A DNA stretch of 44,406 nucleotides from Nonomuraea sp. SBT364. Its GTDB lineage: Bacteria; Actinomycetota; Actinomycetes; Streptosporangiales; Streptosporangiaceae. The notes under the pieces are model-generated. The model had not been told where the DNA came from. It searched no databases and saw only the letters and a program-made list of their open reading frames with translations. Each line of letters opens with the position of its first letter. The stretch's first letter is position 1. Position numbers and translations under genes: made by a program. Of the stretch, positions 1 through 7,159 are shown one piece after another. The stretch lies in NCBI RefSeq assembly GCF_001083785.1, contig NZ_LAVL01000065.1, positions 1-44,406 of the forward strand, in the 5' to 3' direction.

Positions 1-744
1 CACCCCCAGGCACCCCCCGGAGCCGCCGCCGGGGCGGCACACCAAGCCCAGGGCCAGGGCGCGTACGCACCCGGACAGCATGGGACCGACGCGTACGGAC
101 CCGGACAGGCTGGAGGGCCCGCTGACGGGGCTGAGCCGCCGGACGGCGCTCAGGGCGCGGCGGAGCAGGCCCCGCCGCCCAAGCGGCCGCGTACGGTGCT
201 GCTGGGGGTCGGCGCGGTGCTCGCGCTCACGTTGAGCATCGGCCTGCCGACGGCCGACCGCTACCTGTTCTACACGAGCGGCCAGCCGACCGAGACCGTC
301 CACGTGGTGCCCGCCGGCCAGGAGAAGACGTTCGAGCACGTGACGTGGAAGTCGTCGATCGGCCCGATGGAGCCGCCGGCCAACTCCAGGCACAACACGC
401 CCGACAAGCAGTGGCTCAAGATCGTGGTCACGCGCAAGGCGGCCGACGAGACGGGGTCGGTGCTCACCGGCGTGCCGAAGCTGACCCTGCAGGACAGGCA
501 GGAGCGGGTCTGGCAGGTGGAGATCGTGGACGACGACCTGCCCACCGACAAGCACCCGGTCGGCGCCCCCTACTCCTACACCGCCGCGGCGATCGTCCCC
601 AAGGCGGTGGCCGAGCAGGTGGAGCTGCACCTGGCGCCGAACATCACCTACCGCGCCGACACCCCGGTCGACAAGCTCATGCTGGTCACGCCGGAGGACG
701 AGGCGAAGGTGGCGCGCAACGACGTGCTGGTCTTCAGGCGGTGA
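1..744 (+). CDS. Partial membrane-anchored protein with disordered N-terminal region, function unknown
   Basis: The reading frame is open from base 1, so the true start lies upstream of the window; an internal GTG at 196 would give only 182 residues. The first ~60 visible codons encode a Gly/Ala/Pro/Gln-rich segment with repeats of the type AYxPGQ, typical of a disordered cytoplasmic tail. A basic PPKRPR stretch follows, then one hydrophobic segment (VLLGVGAVLALTLSIGL) and about 150 residues of probable extracytoplasmic domain rich in beta-strand patterns. This layout (Pro-rich tail, basic stop, single TM, outer domain) is common in actinomycete surface proteins. I recognise no family. The stop overlaps the convergent gene's stop by 11 bases. 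Confidence 0.7.
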   Translation, partial: HPQAPPGAAAGAAHQAQGQGAYAPGQHGTDAYGPGQAGGPADGAEPPDGAQGAAEQAPPPKRPRTVLLGVGAVLALTLSIGLPTADRYLFYTSGQPTETVHVVPAGQEKTFEHVTWKSSIGPMEPPANSRHNTPDKQWLKIVVTRKAADETGSVLTGVPKLTLQDRQERVWQVEIVDDDLPTDKHPVGAPYSYTAAAIVPKAVAEQVELHLAPNITYRADTPVDKLMLVTPEDEAKVARNDVLVFRR

Positions 745-2053
745 TGTCCTCGCCCTGCAGCCGTGCCCTGCTGGCGGCGATGTCGAAGGCCGCCGCCAGC
801 ACGCTGTAGCTCAGGATGGTCACCAGGAGTTCCTTGACGAAGGTCACGGGCATGCCGGTGTAGAGCCACATGAACGGCACGTCCGACCCGATGAGCGTGC
901 GCACGGCCCGGTCCAGGTAGTCGGCGCCGACGTGGATGCCCGTGTAGAGCAGGCACATGAGCCCGAACAGCGCCGCCCCGCCCTTGATGGTGATCCGGAA
1001 GGCGTTGACCACCGGCACCCAGCGCTCCATGAAGCCGCCGGCGACGCGGTCCACGGCCGACTGGGTGATCGTGTGCGACTGCTCCAGCCTGTCGACGCCC
1101 CGCTCCAGCCTGGTGCCGCGCAGCGCCCTGCGGGTGTCGTCCATGGATCCGCCGAACACCAGGACGGCCACCGCCAGCCAGGTGAGCGGCACGGCCAGCG
1201 CCTCGGTGATGTGCGGCCAGACCTCGGCGAACCAGTTCCAGAACGCCTCCCATCCGGGCACGCTGGTCTTGGCCTGCTCCCAGAAGTTCTTCGTGCTGTC
1301 GACGACGGCCCGCTGCTCGGCCCATTCGCCGCGGGCCAGCGCGATGTTGTAGAGGGCGTTCAGCGCGCAGAACACGAAGGAGAACTCGGCGAAGGCGGCC
1401 GCGATGCCGGAGTAGCGGCCCGAGCCGCGTTCGGCCTTCCGGCCGAAGAGCATCCGCAGCCCGAAGGTCACGACCATGGCCGCGAGCGAGACCCGCCAGT
1501 CCAGGCTGACCAGCCCGACGCCGTACGTGACCTCCTCGTCGGTGCCGTTGGCGACGTTGTTGAGGATGGGCGTGTAGAAGTTGTCGTCGAGGTTGTGGAA
1601 CAGGTCCATCTGCTGGAAGTCGGCCGCGTCCTCGTAGAACAGCGACCACGCCATGTAGATGACGGCGAAGGCGGGCGCCACCCGGTTCAGCGAGAACCAG
1701 AACTGCTCCTCCGGCTGCCCGTCCGCGCGCCGGGCCCGGGTCTCCCGGAGGGCGCGGCGCAGCGACAGGAACATGCCGGTGATCACCGTCATCGAGACCA
1801 GGATGATCAGGGTCAGGAGCACGTACGCGACGATGAGGCGCGGCTGGCGGTAGCTCCCGTGCTGGATCTCGGTGGCCGCGTAGAGCAGCCCCCAGCGGAG
1901 CAGCTCGCCGACGGAGAACCAGAGGATCAAGGGCAGCGCGCACTGCCCCGCGAGCTTGAGGGCGTGCAGGGGCAGCGAGAACGGCGACGGCACTCGCTGA
2001 GCCGGCTCAGGCCCAGGCCGGGGCGGTGCCATCACACCTGACGATCCGGACAT
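734..2053 (-). CDS. Multi-pass integral membrane protein, function unknown
   Basis: This predicted ~439-residue protein has several hydrophobic segments: around residues 35-60, 75-100 (LIVAYVLLTLIILVSMTVITGMF), ~130, ~185, ~225, ~285, ~350 and near the C terminus. Between them lie polar loops rich in Trp and acidic residues. I recognise no catalytic motif or named family. A TTG at 2095 would extend it by 14 residues. I prefer the ATG at 2053 because TACGAT lies exactly 7 bases upstream, the pattern of a leaderless actinobacterial promoter, while no Shine-Dalgarno sequence precedes either start. It runs in the same direction as the ADP-ribosylglycohydrolase gene behind it but probably has its own promoter. 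Confidence 0.7.
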   Translation of the reverse strand: MSGSSGVMAPPRPGPEPAQRVPSPFSLPLHALKLAGQCALPLILWFSVGELLRWGLLYAATEIQHGSYRQPRLIVAYVLLTLIILVSMTVITGMFLSLRRALRETRARRADGQPEEQFWFSLNRVAPAFAVIYMAWSLFYEDAADFQQMDLFHNLDDNFYTPILNNVANGTDEEVTYGVGLVSLDWRVSLAAMVVTFGLRMLFGRKAERGSGRYSGIAAAFAEFSFVFCALNALYNIALARGEWAEQRAVVDSTKNFWEQAKTSVPGWEAFWNWFAEVWPHITEALAVPLTWLAVAVLVFGGSMDDTRRALRGTRLERGVDRLEQSHTITQSAVDRVAGGFMERWVPVVNAFRITIKGGAALFGLMCLLYTGIHVGADYLDRAVRTLIGSDVPFMWLYTGMPVTFVKELLVTILSYSVLAAAFDIAASRARLQGEDITA

Positions 2054-2060
2054 CTGCTGA

Positions 2061-2066
2061 ATCGTA
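2061..2066 (-). promoter_or_regulatory. -10 element of a probable leaderless promoter
   Basis: TACGAT on the minus strand fits the TANNNT -10 consensus and stands 7 bases before the ATG at 2053. Transcription would begin at or next to the start codon. No good -35 is visible. Confidence 0.45.
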
Positions 2067-2110
2067 GCGGTCTGTCCCAAGTGCCGCAGCAGCAACTCCG
2101 GATTGCGGCC

Positions 2111-3043
2111 TCAGGCCCCGGCGTCCAGGCGGCGGGCCAGGTCAGCCAGCTCCGGCAGCCGCAGCACCCGGTCACCCGCCCCCGGCAGCGGCACGTGCAG
2201 CGGCTGCGTCCATTGCGGCGGGATCGCGCCGAAGCCGTGGACGGCGCCCGCCAGGCCGCCCGTCACCGCGCCCACCGTGTCGGTGTCGCCGCCCAGGTCG
2301 ACGGCCGCCCGCAGCGCGTCCTCGAACCCCGACGTGACGCGCAGCGCCCACACGGCCGAGCCCAGGCAGGGCCACACCGCGCCGTTGAACTCCGTGGCCT
2401 GGTCCGGATGCCAGCCGGGCGCGAGCACGACCGCGTAGCGCTCGCGGTGCTCCGCCGGGACGTGCGCGAGCGCTTCGGGCAGGGCGTCCAGCGGGTCGCC
2501 GCCGTCGAGGGCGACGCGCAGGAGCTCGTGGTAGATCGCCGTGCCCGCCCAGGCCGCCGGGTCGCCGTGGGTGAGCGCCGCGATGCTGCGGGCGGCGTCC
2601 ATGCTGGCGTCACGCCCCTGGCGGGCGAAGTAGACGGCGGACGTGGTGGCCCGCATCAGCGAGCCGTTGCCGGCGGCCCGCCGGGTGCTCTCGAAATGGA
2701 ACGCGGCCGCGAGATCCCACGGCATCCCGTTGTTCAGCACCTGCTCGGTCTGCAGGCCGATGTCCTTCGGCTCGGCCGCCGCCCACCGCTGGAACCGGGC
2801 GAACACGTCGGGCAGGTCCAGGCCGCCGCGCTCCAGCAGCGACTCGGCCAGGTGCAGCGCCATCTGGGTGTCGTCCGTGGCCTCGCCCGGGTCCCAGCCG
2901 CCCCCGCCGCACATCTCCCCCGGGCCCGGCTTCGGGAAGCGCCCGGTGAAGGCGCCCGCCGGGCCGAACTCGAACGGCGCTCCCAGCGCGTCCCCCACCG
3001 CCGACCCCACGACCGCGCCGACGGCCCGTTCCGTACGTTCCAT
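2111..3043 (-). CDS. ADP-ribosylglycohydrolase family protein
   Basis: This 310-residue protein matches the ADP-ribosyl-(dinitrogen reductase) hydrolase fold, which removes ADP-ribose from proteins or small ADP-ribosylated compounds using two Mg ions. The N terminus has GDALGAPFEF, then the first metal site DDTQMAL near residue 57, GNGSLMRA near 150, and the C-terminal second metal site LGGDTDTVGAVTGGLAGA near 250. All expected acidic ligands are present, so it should be active. Length is normal. No ADP-ribosyltransferase is adjacent, so the target is unknown. The coding region begins at an ATG; TAGGCT lies 5 bases upstream and could be a -10. Confidence 0.93.
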   Translation of the reverse strand: MERTERAVGAVVGSAVGDALGAPFEFGPAGAFTGRFPKPGPGEMCGGGGWDPGEATDDTQMALHLAESLLERGGLDLPDVFARFQRWAAAEPKDIGLQTEQVLNNGMPWDLAAAFHFESTRRAAGNGSLMRATTSAVYFARQGRDASMDAARSIAALTHGDPAAWAGTAIYHELLRVALDGGDPLDALPEALAHVPAEHRERYAVVLAPGWHPDQATEFNGAVWPCLGSAVWALRVTSGFEDALRAAVDLGGDTDTVGAVTGGLAGAVHGFGAIPPQWTQPLHVPLPGAGDRVLRLPELADLARRLDAGA

Positions 3044-3078
3044 CCCGGCAGCCTACGACCTGTCCACGGCGACGGCGC

Positions 3079-3096
3079 GGGGCCCCTGATGGCCCC
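3079..3096 (-). terminator. Short GC hairpin after the alkyltransferase gene
   Basis: GGGGCC and GGCCCC form a perfect 6-bp stem with a CCTGAT loop, six bases past the stop of the minus-strand sigma/alkyltransferase operon. It has no U-run. Plausible terminator, weak evidence. Confidence 0.35.
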
Positions 3097-3101
3097 TGAG
3101 G

Positions 3102-3854
3102 TCAGGCCGCGGCGGCCGGGCGGCAGGAGCGGCAGGGCCGGTAGCCGGCGGCGCGGGCCTGCGGGAGGGTGCGGAACCCGTGGCGGTGGGCCGGGGTGAT
3201 GCGCCGGGCGTTGTGGCAGGTGGGGAAGCAGACGACGCCGGTGGTGTCGCTGGCCAGGTAGAACACGCGGTCATGGGCCAGGCCGCGGAGCCGGTCGAGG
3301 TCCACGCCCTCGGCCGTCAGGAGACGCTCCTTGGCCTCGGCGCCGAAGACGTACTGGCCGGGGGCTCCGTCGGAGCGGATCACCCGATGGCAGGGGATCA
3401 GCAGCGGCACCGGGTTGCCCGCCAGCGCCGAGCCGACCGCGCGCACGGCCGTCGGGCGGCCGATGCGGGCGGCGATCCAGGCGTACGGGCGGACCTCGCC
3501 CCGGGGGATGTCCCGGGCGGCGAGCAGGACGTCGCGCTGGAACGGCGTCAGCCCGCGCAGGTCCAGCGTGAGCGTCGCGGCCCGGCCGGTGCGCAGCGCG
3601 GGCACCAGCCCGGCGGGCGGCCTGGCGGCGGGCAGCAGCGGCCGGGCGAAGCGCTCCCTGAAGGCCCCGGCGAACCCGTCGTCCCCCTCGTGCACGTACG
3701 CGACGCCCTGGTCGGTGAACGCGACCGACACCTCGCCGATCGGCCCCGGCACCCGCACCCAGCGGGCGGCGACACGGTCGAGCAGCCCGGCGGGGGCGTC
3801 CACCGTGAGCCCGGCCAGCCCTGCGAGCAGCGGATCGGAAGCGTTGTGGGTCAT
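3102..3854 (-). CDS. Methylated-DNA-protein cysteine methyltransferase with C-terminal Ada-type zinc domain
   Basis: This 250-residue repair protein has an alkyltransferase (MGMT/Ogt) domain at about residues 30-185, with the acceptor motif PCHRVI (Cys155), which takes O6-methyl groups from guanine. After it, residues ~203-246 look like the Ada metal-binding domain: CFPTC (Cys209, Cys213) and CRSC (Cys241, Cys244) around a conserved RRITP...GYRPC core. In E. coli Ada this zinc domain is N-terminal and its first Cys accepts methyl from phosphotriesters; here it is C-terminal and the AraC-type DNA-binding domain is absent. The ATG overlaps the stop of the upstream sigma gene (ATGA), so the two are translationally coupled. 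Confidence 0.9.
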   Translation of the reverse strand: MTHNASDPLLAGLAGLTVDAPAGLLDRVAARWVRVPGPIGEVSVAFTDQGVAYVHEGDDGFAGAFRERFARPLLPAARPPAGLVPALRTGRAATLTLDLRGLTPFQRDVLLAARDIPRGEVRPYAWIAARIGRPTAVRAVGSALAGNPVPLLIPCHRVIRSDGAPGQYVFGAEAKERLLTAEGVDLDRLRGLAHDRVFYLASDTTGVVCFPTCHNARRITPAHRHGFRTLPQARAAGYRPCRSCRPAAAA

Positions 3855-4411
3855 CGGGCACCTCCCAGGGCGCGCAGGCGCTTGAGTCCGCGCGAAATGT
3901 GCGACTTGACCGTCCCCTGCGGGACCTTGAGCACCGTGGCGATCTCGGCGACCGGCAGGTCCACGACGTGCCGGAGCACCACTGCGGCGCGCTGTTCGGC
4001 CGGCAGGTGGCCGAGCAGCGCGTGCAGCTCGTCGCCGGTCTCACGGCGGACGGCGGCGTCCTCGACGCCCTCGCGGGGGTCGGGCGTGTCGATGGGCTCG
4101 TCGCGCAGGTCGGGCGGCGGCTTGCGGGATCGGGTGCGGGCGCAGTTGCGCCACACGTTCAGCAGGATCGTCAGCAGCCACGCCCGTGGCTGGAGTGCGG
4201 CGATACGCGCAGCGTCATAGCCGGTCAGTGCCCGGTAGGCGCGCAGGAACGCCTCGGCGGTCAGGTCTTCGGCGTCGCTCCAGGCACCGCTCATCCGCAG
4301 CGCCGTGGTGAAGACCACGCCGCGATGCTCGGAGTAGAGCTCGGCGAAGCCCGCGTCGAGGTCGTCGAGCAGCGCCTTGCGCACCGGGTCGAGGCAGTCG
4401 GTCAGGCTCAC
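3851..4411 (-). CDS. ECF-type sigma-70 factor
   Basis: About 186 residues with sigma region 2 (LYSEHRGVVFTTALRMSGAWSDAEDL, then FLRAYRAL and RAWLLTILLNVWRN) and region 4 (LPAEQRAAVVLRHVVDLPVAEIA followed by VPQGTVKSHISRGLKRLR), joined by a Pro/Asp-rich linker with no region 3, as usual for ECF factors. The frame is open further upstream to 4663, but that part is Ser/Pro/Arg-rich shadow sequence overlapping the DUF1416 gene, so I use the GTG at 4411; it has no Shine-Dalgarno sequence. No anti-sigma gene is next to it. Coupling to the downstream alkyltransferase suggests, as inference, a role in alkylation stress. Confidence 0.85.
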   Translation of the reverse strand: MSLTDCLDPVRKALLDDLDAGFAELYSEHRGVVFTTALRMSGAWSDAEDLTAEAFLRAYRALTGYDAARIAALQPRAWLLTILLNVWRNCARTRSRKPPPDLRDEPIDTPDPREGVEDAAVRRETGDELHALLGHLPAEQRAAVVLRHVVDLPVAEIATVLKVPQGTVKSHISRGLKRLRALGGAR

Positions 4412-4453
4412 GGTAGGAAGAACACCGGGACTCGCGATTTCGTTGCACGCGAA

Positions 4454-4486
4454 GAGCCCGCGCCCCCGTGACGGGGAAGCGGGCTC
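4454..4486 (-). terminator. Two-tier hairpin terminator of the sulfurtransferase operon
   Basis: The outer stem GAGCCCGC (4454-4461) pairs with GCGGGCTC (4479-4486), and the inner stem CCCCG (4464-4468) pairs with CGGGG (4472-4476) around a TGA loop. It sits 14 bases after the DUF1416 stop, between it and the sigma gene. No U-tract, as is common in actinomycetes. Confidence 0.65.
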
Positions 4487-4499
4487 CGCGTGGACAAGA

Positions 4500-4802
4500 T
4501 CAAACGGCGACGGCCAGCTCGGCAACCTCGCCCAGCTTGGCCTCGACCTGGACGTCGCGGGTGACGCCGCCGCCCGCGATGATGCGCACGGTCCAGTCGC
4601 CGGGCGCGGCGAAGAAGCGGAACACGCCCTCGTCGGACACCACGACCTCGCCGGTGAACTCACCGGAGTGGTCGAGCAGCCGCGCGTAGGCGGTGCCGGC
4701 CCCGGTCACCCGGCCCTGGATGACGGCCTGGTTGGACAGATCGATCCCGGCCGGCAGCGCGATGGTCTGCTCCGGCGCTCCGCAACCCTGTGCAGTGGTC
4801 AT
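4500..4802 (-). CDS. DUF1416 domain protein (SseC-like)
   Basis: A 100-residue protein beginning MTTAQGCGAPEQ and containing VIQGRVTG, HSGEFTGEVVVSDEG and FRFFAAPGDWTVRI. It matches the actinobacterial DUF1416 family, called SseC in mycobacteria, which nearly always follows the thiosulfate sulfurtransferase gene. The fold is probably a small beta-sandwich; the biochemical role is not established. Its ATG shares one base with the stop of the sulfurtransferase gene (TGATG), so the pair is translationally coupled and should work in the same sulfur-transfer process. A Cys near the N terminus (residue 7) is conserved in what I recall of the family. Confidence 0.9.
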   Translation of the reverse strand: MTTAQGCGAPEQTIALPAGIDLSNQAVIQGRVTGAGTAYARLLDHSGEFTGEVVVSDEGVFRFFAAPGDWTVRIIAGGGVTRDVQVEAKLGEVAELAVAV

Positions 4803-5641
4803 CAGCGGGCCTCCCCCAGCTCGATCGGCACGCCCACGAGCGAACCGTATTCGGTCCACGAACCGTCGTAGTTCTTCACGTTCGCCTGGCCGAGCAGCTC
4901 GTGCAGCACGAACCAGGTGTGCGCGGAACGCTCGCCGATGCGGCAGTAGGCGATCGTGTCCTTGCCGAAGTCGACGCCGGCCGAGCCGTAGAGGGCGCGC
5001 AGGTCGTCGTCGGACTTGAAGGTGCCGTCGTCGTTGGCCGCCTTGGACCACGGGATGTTGCGCGCGGTGGGCACGTGGCCGCCCCGCTGCGCCTGCTCCT
5101 GCGGCAGGTGGGCGGGGGCGAGCAGCTTGCCGGTGAACTCGTCGGGCGAGCGCACGTCGACCAGGTTGAGCTTGCCGATCGCGGCGACGACGTCGTCACG
5201 GAAGGCGCGGATGCTGTCGTCCTGGTTGGACACCACGTAGGTGGTCCTCGCCCGCTCGGGGGCGTCCTTGACCAGCTCGCGGGAGTCGAGCTCCCACTTC
5301 TTGCGCCCGCCGTCGAGCAGCTTGACCTGGTCGTGGCCGTACAGCTTGAAGTACCAGTAGGCGTAGGCGGCGAACCAGTTGTTGTTGCCGCCGTAGAGGA
5401 TCACGGTGTCGTCGTTGGAGATGCCGCGCTCGGAGAGCAGGGCCTCGAAGCCGGTCTTGTCCACGAAGTCGCGGCGGACCGGGTCCTGGAGGTCGGTCCT
5501 CCAGTCGATCTTCACGGCGCCACGGATGTGGCCCTTGTCGAAGGCGCTGGTGTCTTCGTCGACCTCGACGAGAACGACACCGGGCGTGTCGAGGTTGGCC
5601 TCGACCCAGTCGGCGTCCACCAGGACGGCGGAGCGGCTCAT
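4802..5641 (-). CDS. Thiosulfate/3-mercaptopyruvate sulfurtransferase (two-domain rhodanese)
   Basis: This 279-residue protein has two rhodanese domains. The N-terminal one (about residues 5-125) has GGNNNWFA in place of an active-site Cys loop and is therefore structural. The C-terminal one (about 145-275) carries the catalytic loop CRIGERS with Cys233, which forms the persulfide. It moves sulfane sulfur from thiosulfate or a similar donor to an acceptor. The ATG at 5641 follows a GGAGG at a good distance. It corresponds to CysA2/CysA3 of M. tuberculosis. Expression is probably controlled by the Cys-containing leader peptide and leader RNA upstream. Coupled downstream to the DUF1416 gene. 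Confidence 0.95.
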   Translation of the reverse strand: MSRSAVLVDADWVEANLDTPGVVLVEVDEDTSAFDKGHIRGAVKIDWRTDLQDPVRRDFVDKTGFEALLSERGISNDDTVILYGGNNNWFAAYAYWYFKLYGHDQVKLLDGGRKKWELDSRELVKDAPERARTTYVVSNQDDSIRAFRDDVVAAIGKLNLVDVRSPDEFTGKLLAPAHLPQEQAQRGGHVPTARNIPWSKAANDDGTFKSDDDLRALYGSAGVDFGKDTIAYCRIGERSAHTWFVLHELLGQANVKNYDGSWTEYGSLVGVPIELGEAR

Positions 5642-5697
5642 TGGGAAACCTCCAGTTTGGCGGCGGGCAGTAGACGGCGGGTCAGCGGATACGTGTC

Positions 5698-5724
5698 GCA
5701 GCCGAGGCACATTCCCCAGGCTGC
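5698..5724 (-). promoter_or_regulatory. Hairpin just before the sulfurtransferase gene (attenuator candidate)
   Basis: GCAGCC (5698-5703) pairs with GGCTGC (5719-5724); inside, GAGG and CCCC extend the stem with one wobble pair after a small bulge. It lies about 57 bases ahead of the start codon, between the multibranched element and the ribosome binding site, where an attenuator or anti-terminator would sit. There is no U-run. Confidence 0.4.
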
Positions 5725-5732
5725 AGTGAGGA

Positions 5733-5820
5733 GAGCATCCCGATGACACCCCTCGTGGGGGTGCTGATGGCAGGCGCCACGCCGGTGCACGGCAGATCGG
5801 CACGCATCGATGGGATGCTC
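5733..5820 (-). promoter_or_regulatory. Structured leader RNA element of the sulfurtransferase transcript
   Basis: A perfect 9-bp stem (GAGCATCCC at 5733-5741 with GGGATGCTC at 5812-5820) closes an 88-base segment that contains at least two possible inner hairpins: CACCCC/GGGGTG (5747-5752 with 5758-5763, loop of 5) and GGCG/CGCC (5773-5783) or the alternative GCCG/CGGC next to it. This multibranch shape lies after the leader peptide stop and before the gene. It could be an attenuator or a ligand-binding RNA; I cannot match it to a known family. Confidence 0.5.
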
Positions 5821-5865
5821 CTGAAGGGTCGGGTGGGGGCGCGGATGAACGCGCGAAGACCGTCC

Positions 5866-5949
5866 TCAGGCAGCGCGACAGAGCGCGGTGGCGACGCGGC
5901 AGAAATCAACCGCGCGCCGCTTCGTCAGCAGCTCTGTCGATGGGTTCAC
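5866..5949 (-). CDS. Cysteine-containing leader peptide upstream of the sulfurtransferase gene
   Basis: A 27-codon frame starts at GTG 5949 and reads (V/M)NPSTELLTKRRAVDFCR, then VATALCRAA and TGA. This closely resembles the short actinobacterial peptides of the RRAVDLCRV-ATALCR type found before sulfur genes, whose Cys codons are thought to let ribosome stalling report cysteine shortage. Here there are two Cys codons, at 17 and 24. No Shine-Dalgarno sequence is present, but a -10 TAGTGT stands 7 bases before the GTG and GTGACA 18 bases further up, so the mRNA is probably leaderless. It is too short for routine gene finding. The downstream leader RNA and the sulfurtransferase gene follow on the same strand. 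Confidence 0.85.
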   Translation of the reverse strand: MNPSTELLTKRRAVDFCRVATALCRAA

Positions 5950-5956
5950 AGCGACG

Positions 5957-5986
5957 ACACTACATCGCCGTCTCGCCATCTGTCAC
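5957..5986 (-). promoter_or_regulatory. Promoter of the leader peptide-sulfurtransferase operon
   Basis: On the minus strand GTGACA (5981-5986) matches five of six -35 positions; an 18-bp spacer leads to TAGTGT (5957-5962), a good -10. The start point would fall at 5949-5950, on the GTG of the leader peptide. Confidence 0.6.
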
Positions 5987-6333
5987 ATCTCGTCCGTCAC
6001 CTGAGACGGGCCGTGAGACGCCCCGTCGGACAGGGCTCCGGCGAGCGCGTGCAGCACGTCGGTCTTGCGCGGCTGCCCCGCCGCCTTCTTCACGACATTC
6101 CCCGAAGAATCAAGGACGAGCACCGTCGGCGTCGCCGTCACGCCGATCCGCCGCACCAGGTCCAGCCTCGACTCGGCGTCGATCTCCACATGGGCCACGC
6201 CGGGCACCAGCGCGCTCACGTCGTGCAGCACCCGGCGCGTGGCCCGGCACGGCTGGCAGAACGCGGTGGAGAACTGGACCAGCGTCGCCCGCTCGCCCAG
6301 CGGCGCGCCCAGCTCGATCTCGGTCAGCAACAC
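5983..6333 (-). CDS. Thioredoxin-like protein (ThiX type)
   Basis: A 116-residue single-domain thioredoxin fold with active site FCQPC (Cys26, Cys29), the cis-Pro loop ATPTVLVL near residue 70 and the usual beta-alpha order. CQPC instead of CGPC should alter its redox potential. There is no signal peptide, so it acts in the cytoplasm. It probably starts at GTG 6333, with TTG 6330 as the alternative; neither has an ideal ribosome site. It follows the anti-sigma gene by 28 bases and ends inside the promoter of the sulfur operon. M. tuberculosis has an equivalent gene, thiX, next to cysA2; a redox or sulfur-relay role is inference. Confidence 0.88.
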   Translation of the reverse strand: MLLTEIELGAPLGERATLVQFSTAFCQPCRATRRVLHDVSALVPGVAHVEIDAESRLDLVRRIGVTATPTVLVLDSSGNVVKKAAGQPRKTDVLHALAGALSDGASHGPSQVTDEM

Positions 6334-6361
6334 CTCTGGTGCAACCAGCGGACGCCTCCGG

Positions 6362-7159
6362 TCATTTCCTCGGCACCGCGCTCACGTACACCTCGCCCTC
6401 GGCGCCGACGACGTCGACGCGGGCGATCTTCGCCACCGGGAACCGCGTGCGCAGGGTCAGTTCGCCGAGGCGCGTCCCGCGCGGCGCGCTCCACGACCTG
6501 GTGCGGTCACGCTCGCCGGCCGCGTTGTAGACGTGGATGCCGCCCTTGGCGCCGGCGGGCAGGCCGGTGACCTGGACGGTCAGCTCCGCGCCGTCACCGG
6601 CGGGCCGTGCCAGCACGGTGACGCCGCGGCCCCGGCGCTCGCCGGCGAACTCCCGGCTCTCCGCCCCTTCCATGAAGATCGACGGCGCCTCGGTCTTGGA
6701 CGGCGACGTGCTGGGCAGCGCCCGCTTGGGTGCGGACTCGGCGTTGTCGTGCTGCAGGAACGGCTGTCCCGTCTCCGAGACCGCGGAGCGCTGTGAGGCC
6801 ACGGCGGGCGCCGAGGCGGCGTGCTCCGTGGCGCCCTGCCGGGTCACGCCCCACACCGTGCCGCCCACGACGAGCACCGCGGCCGCCGCCGCGACGGCCG
6901 TCAGCCGGCGGCCGCGCCGGTGGCGCCTGGCCCGGTCGTGCAGCAGCCGGTCGAGCACCCGCCGGGGCGGGCTGGACACCAGCTCCACGTCACGTTCCGA
7001 CACCTTGCCCAGGAAGCCCGCGACCCCTTCGAGGTCCAGCAGCTCGGCCCCGCACATGTCGCACGTGGCCAGATGGGTGTCGATCTCCTCCGCCTCGTCC
7101 GGCTCCAGCGCGCCCAGCGCGTGCGCGCCGAGCGAGAGCCGCACCTCCTCGCACGTCAT
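6362..7159 (-). CDS. Zinc-containing (ZAS-type) transmembrane anti-sigma factor
   Basis: About 265 residues. The N-terminal domain contains the zinc anti-sigma motif HLATCDMC (His-x3-Cys-x2-Cys) around residue 33, preceded by CEEVRLSLGAHALGALEPDEA, which binds and inhibits the partner sigma factor and often responds to thiol oxidation. A basic stretch and one TM helix (LTAVAAAAAVLVVGGTVWGV, ~residue 95-115) follow, then a Ser/Thr/Pro linker and an extracytoplasmic beta-rich domain of about 100 residues resembling the anti-sigma-K C-terminal (RskA) domain. The ATG shares one base with the sigma stop (TGATG), so the pair is translationally coupled, as expected for a stoichiometric inhibitor. 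Confidence 0.92.
   Translation of the reverse strand: MTCEEVRLSLGAHALGALEPDEAEEIDTHLATCDMCGAELLDLEGVAGFLGKVSERDVELVSSPPRRVLDRLLHDRARRHRRGRRLTAVAAAAAVLVVGGTVWGVTRQGATEHAASAPAVASQRSAVSETGQPFLQHDNAESAPKRALPSTSPSKTEAPSIFMEGAESREFAGERRGRGVTVLARPAGDGAELTVQVTGLPAGAKGGIHVYNAAGERDRTRSWSAPRGTRLGELTLRTRFPVAKIARVDVVGAEGEVYVSAVPRK

Noticed and set aside
4419..4447. ECF-type autoregulatory promoter before the sigma gene (TGCAAC and TGTTCT)
   Set aside because: Spacing is possible but the match is too weak, and the region is shared with the upstream terminator area.
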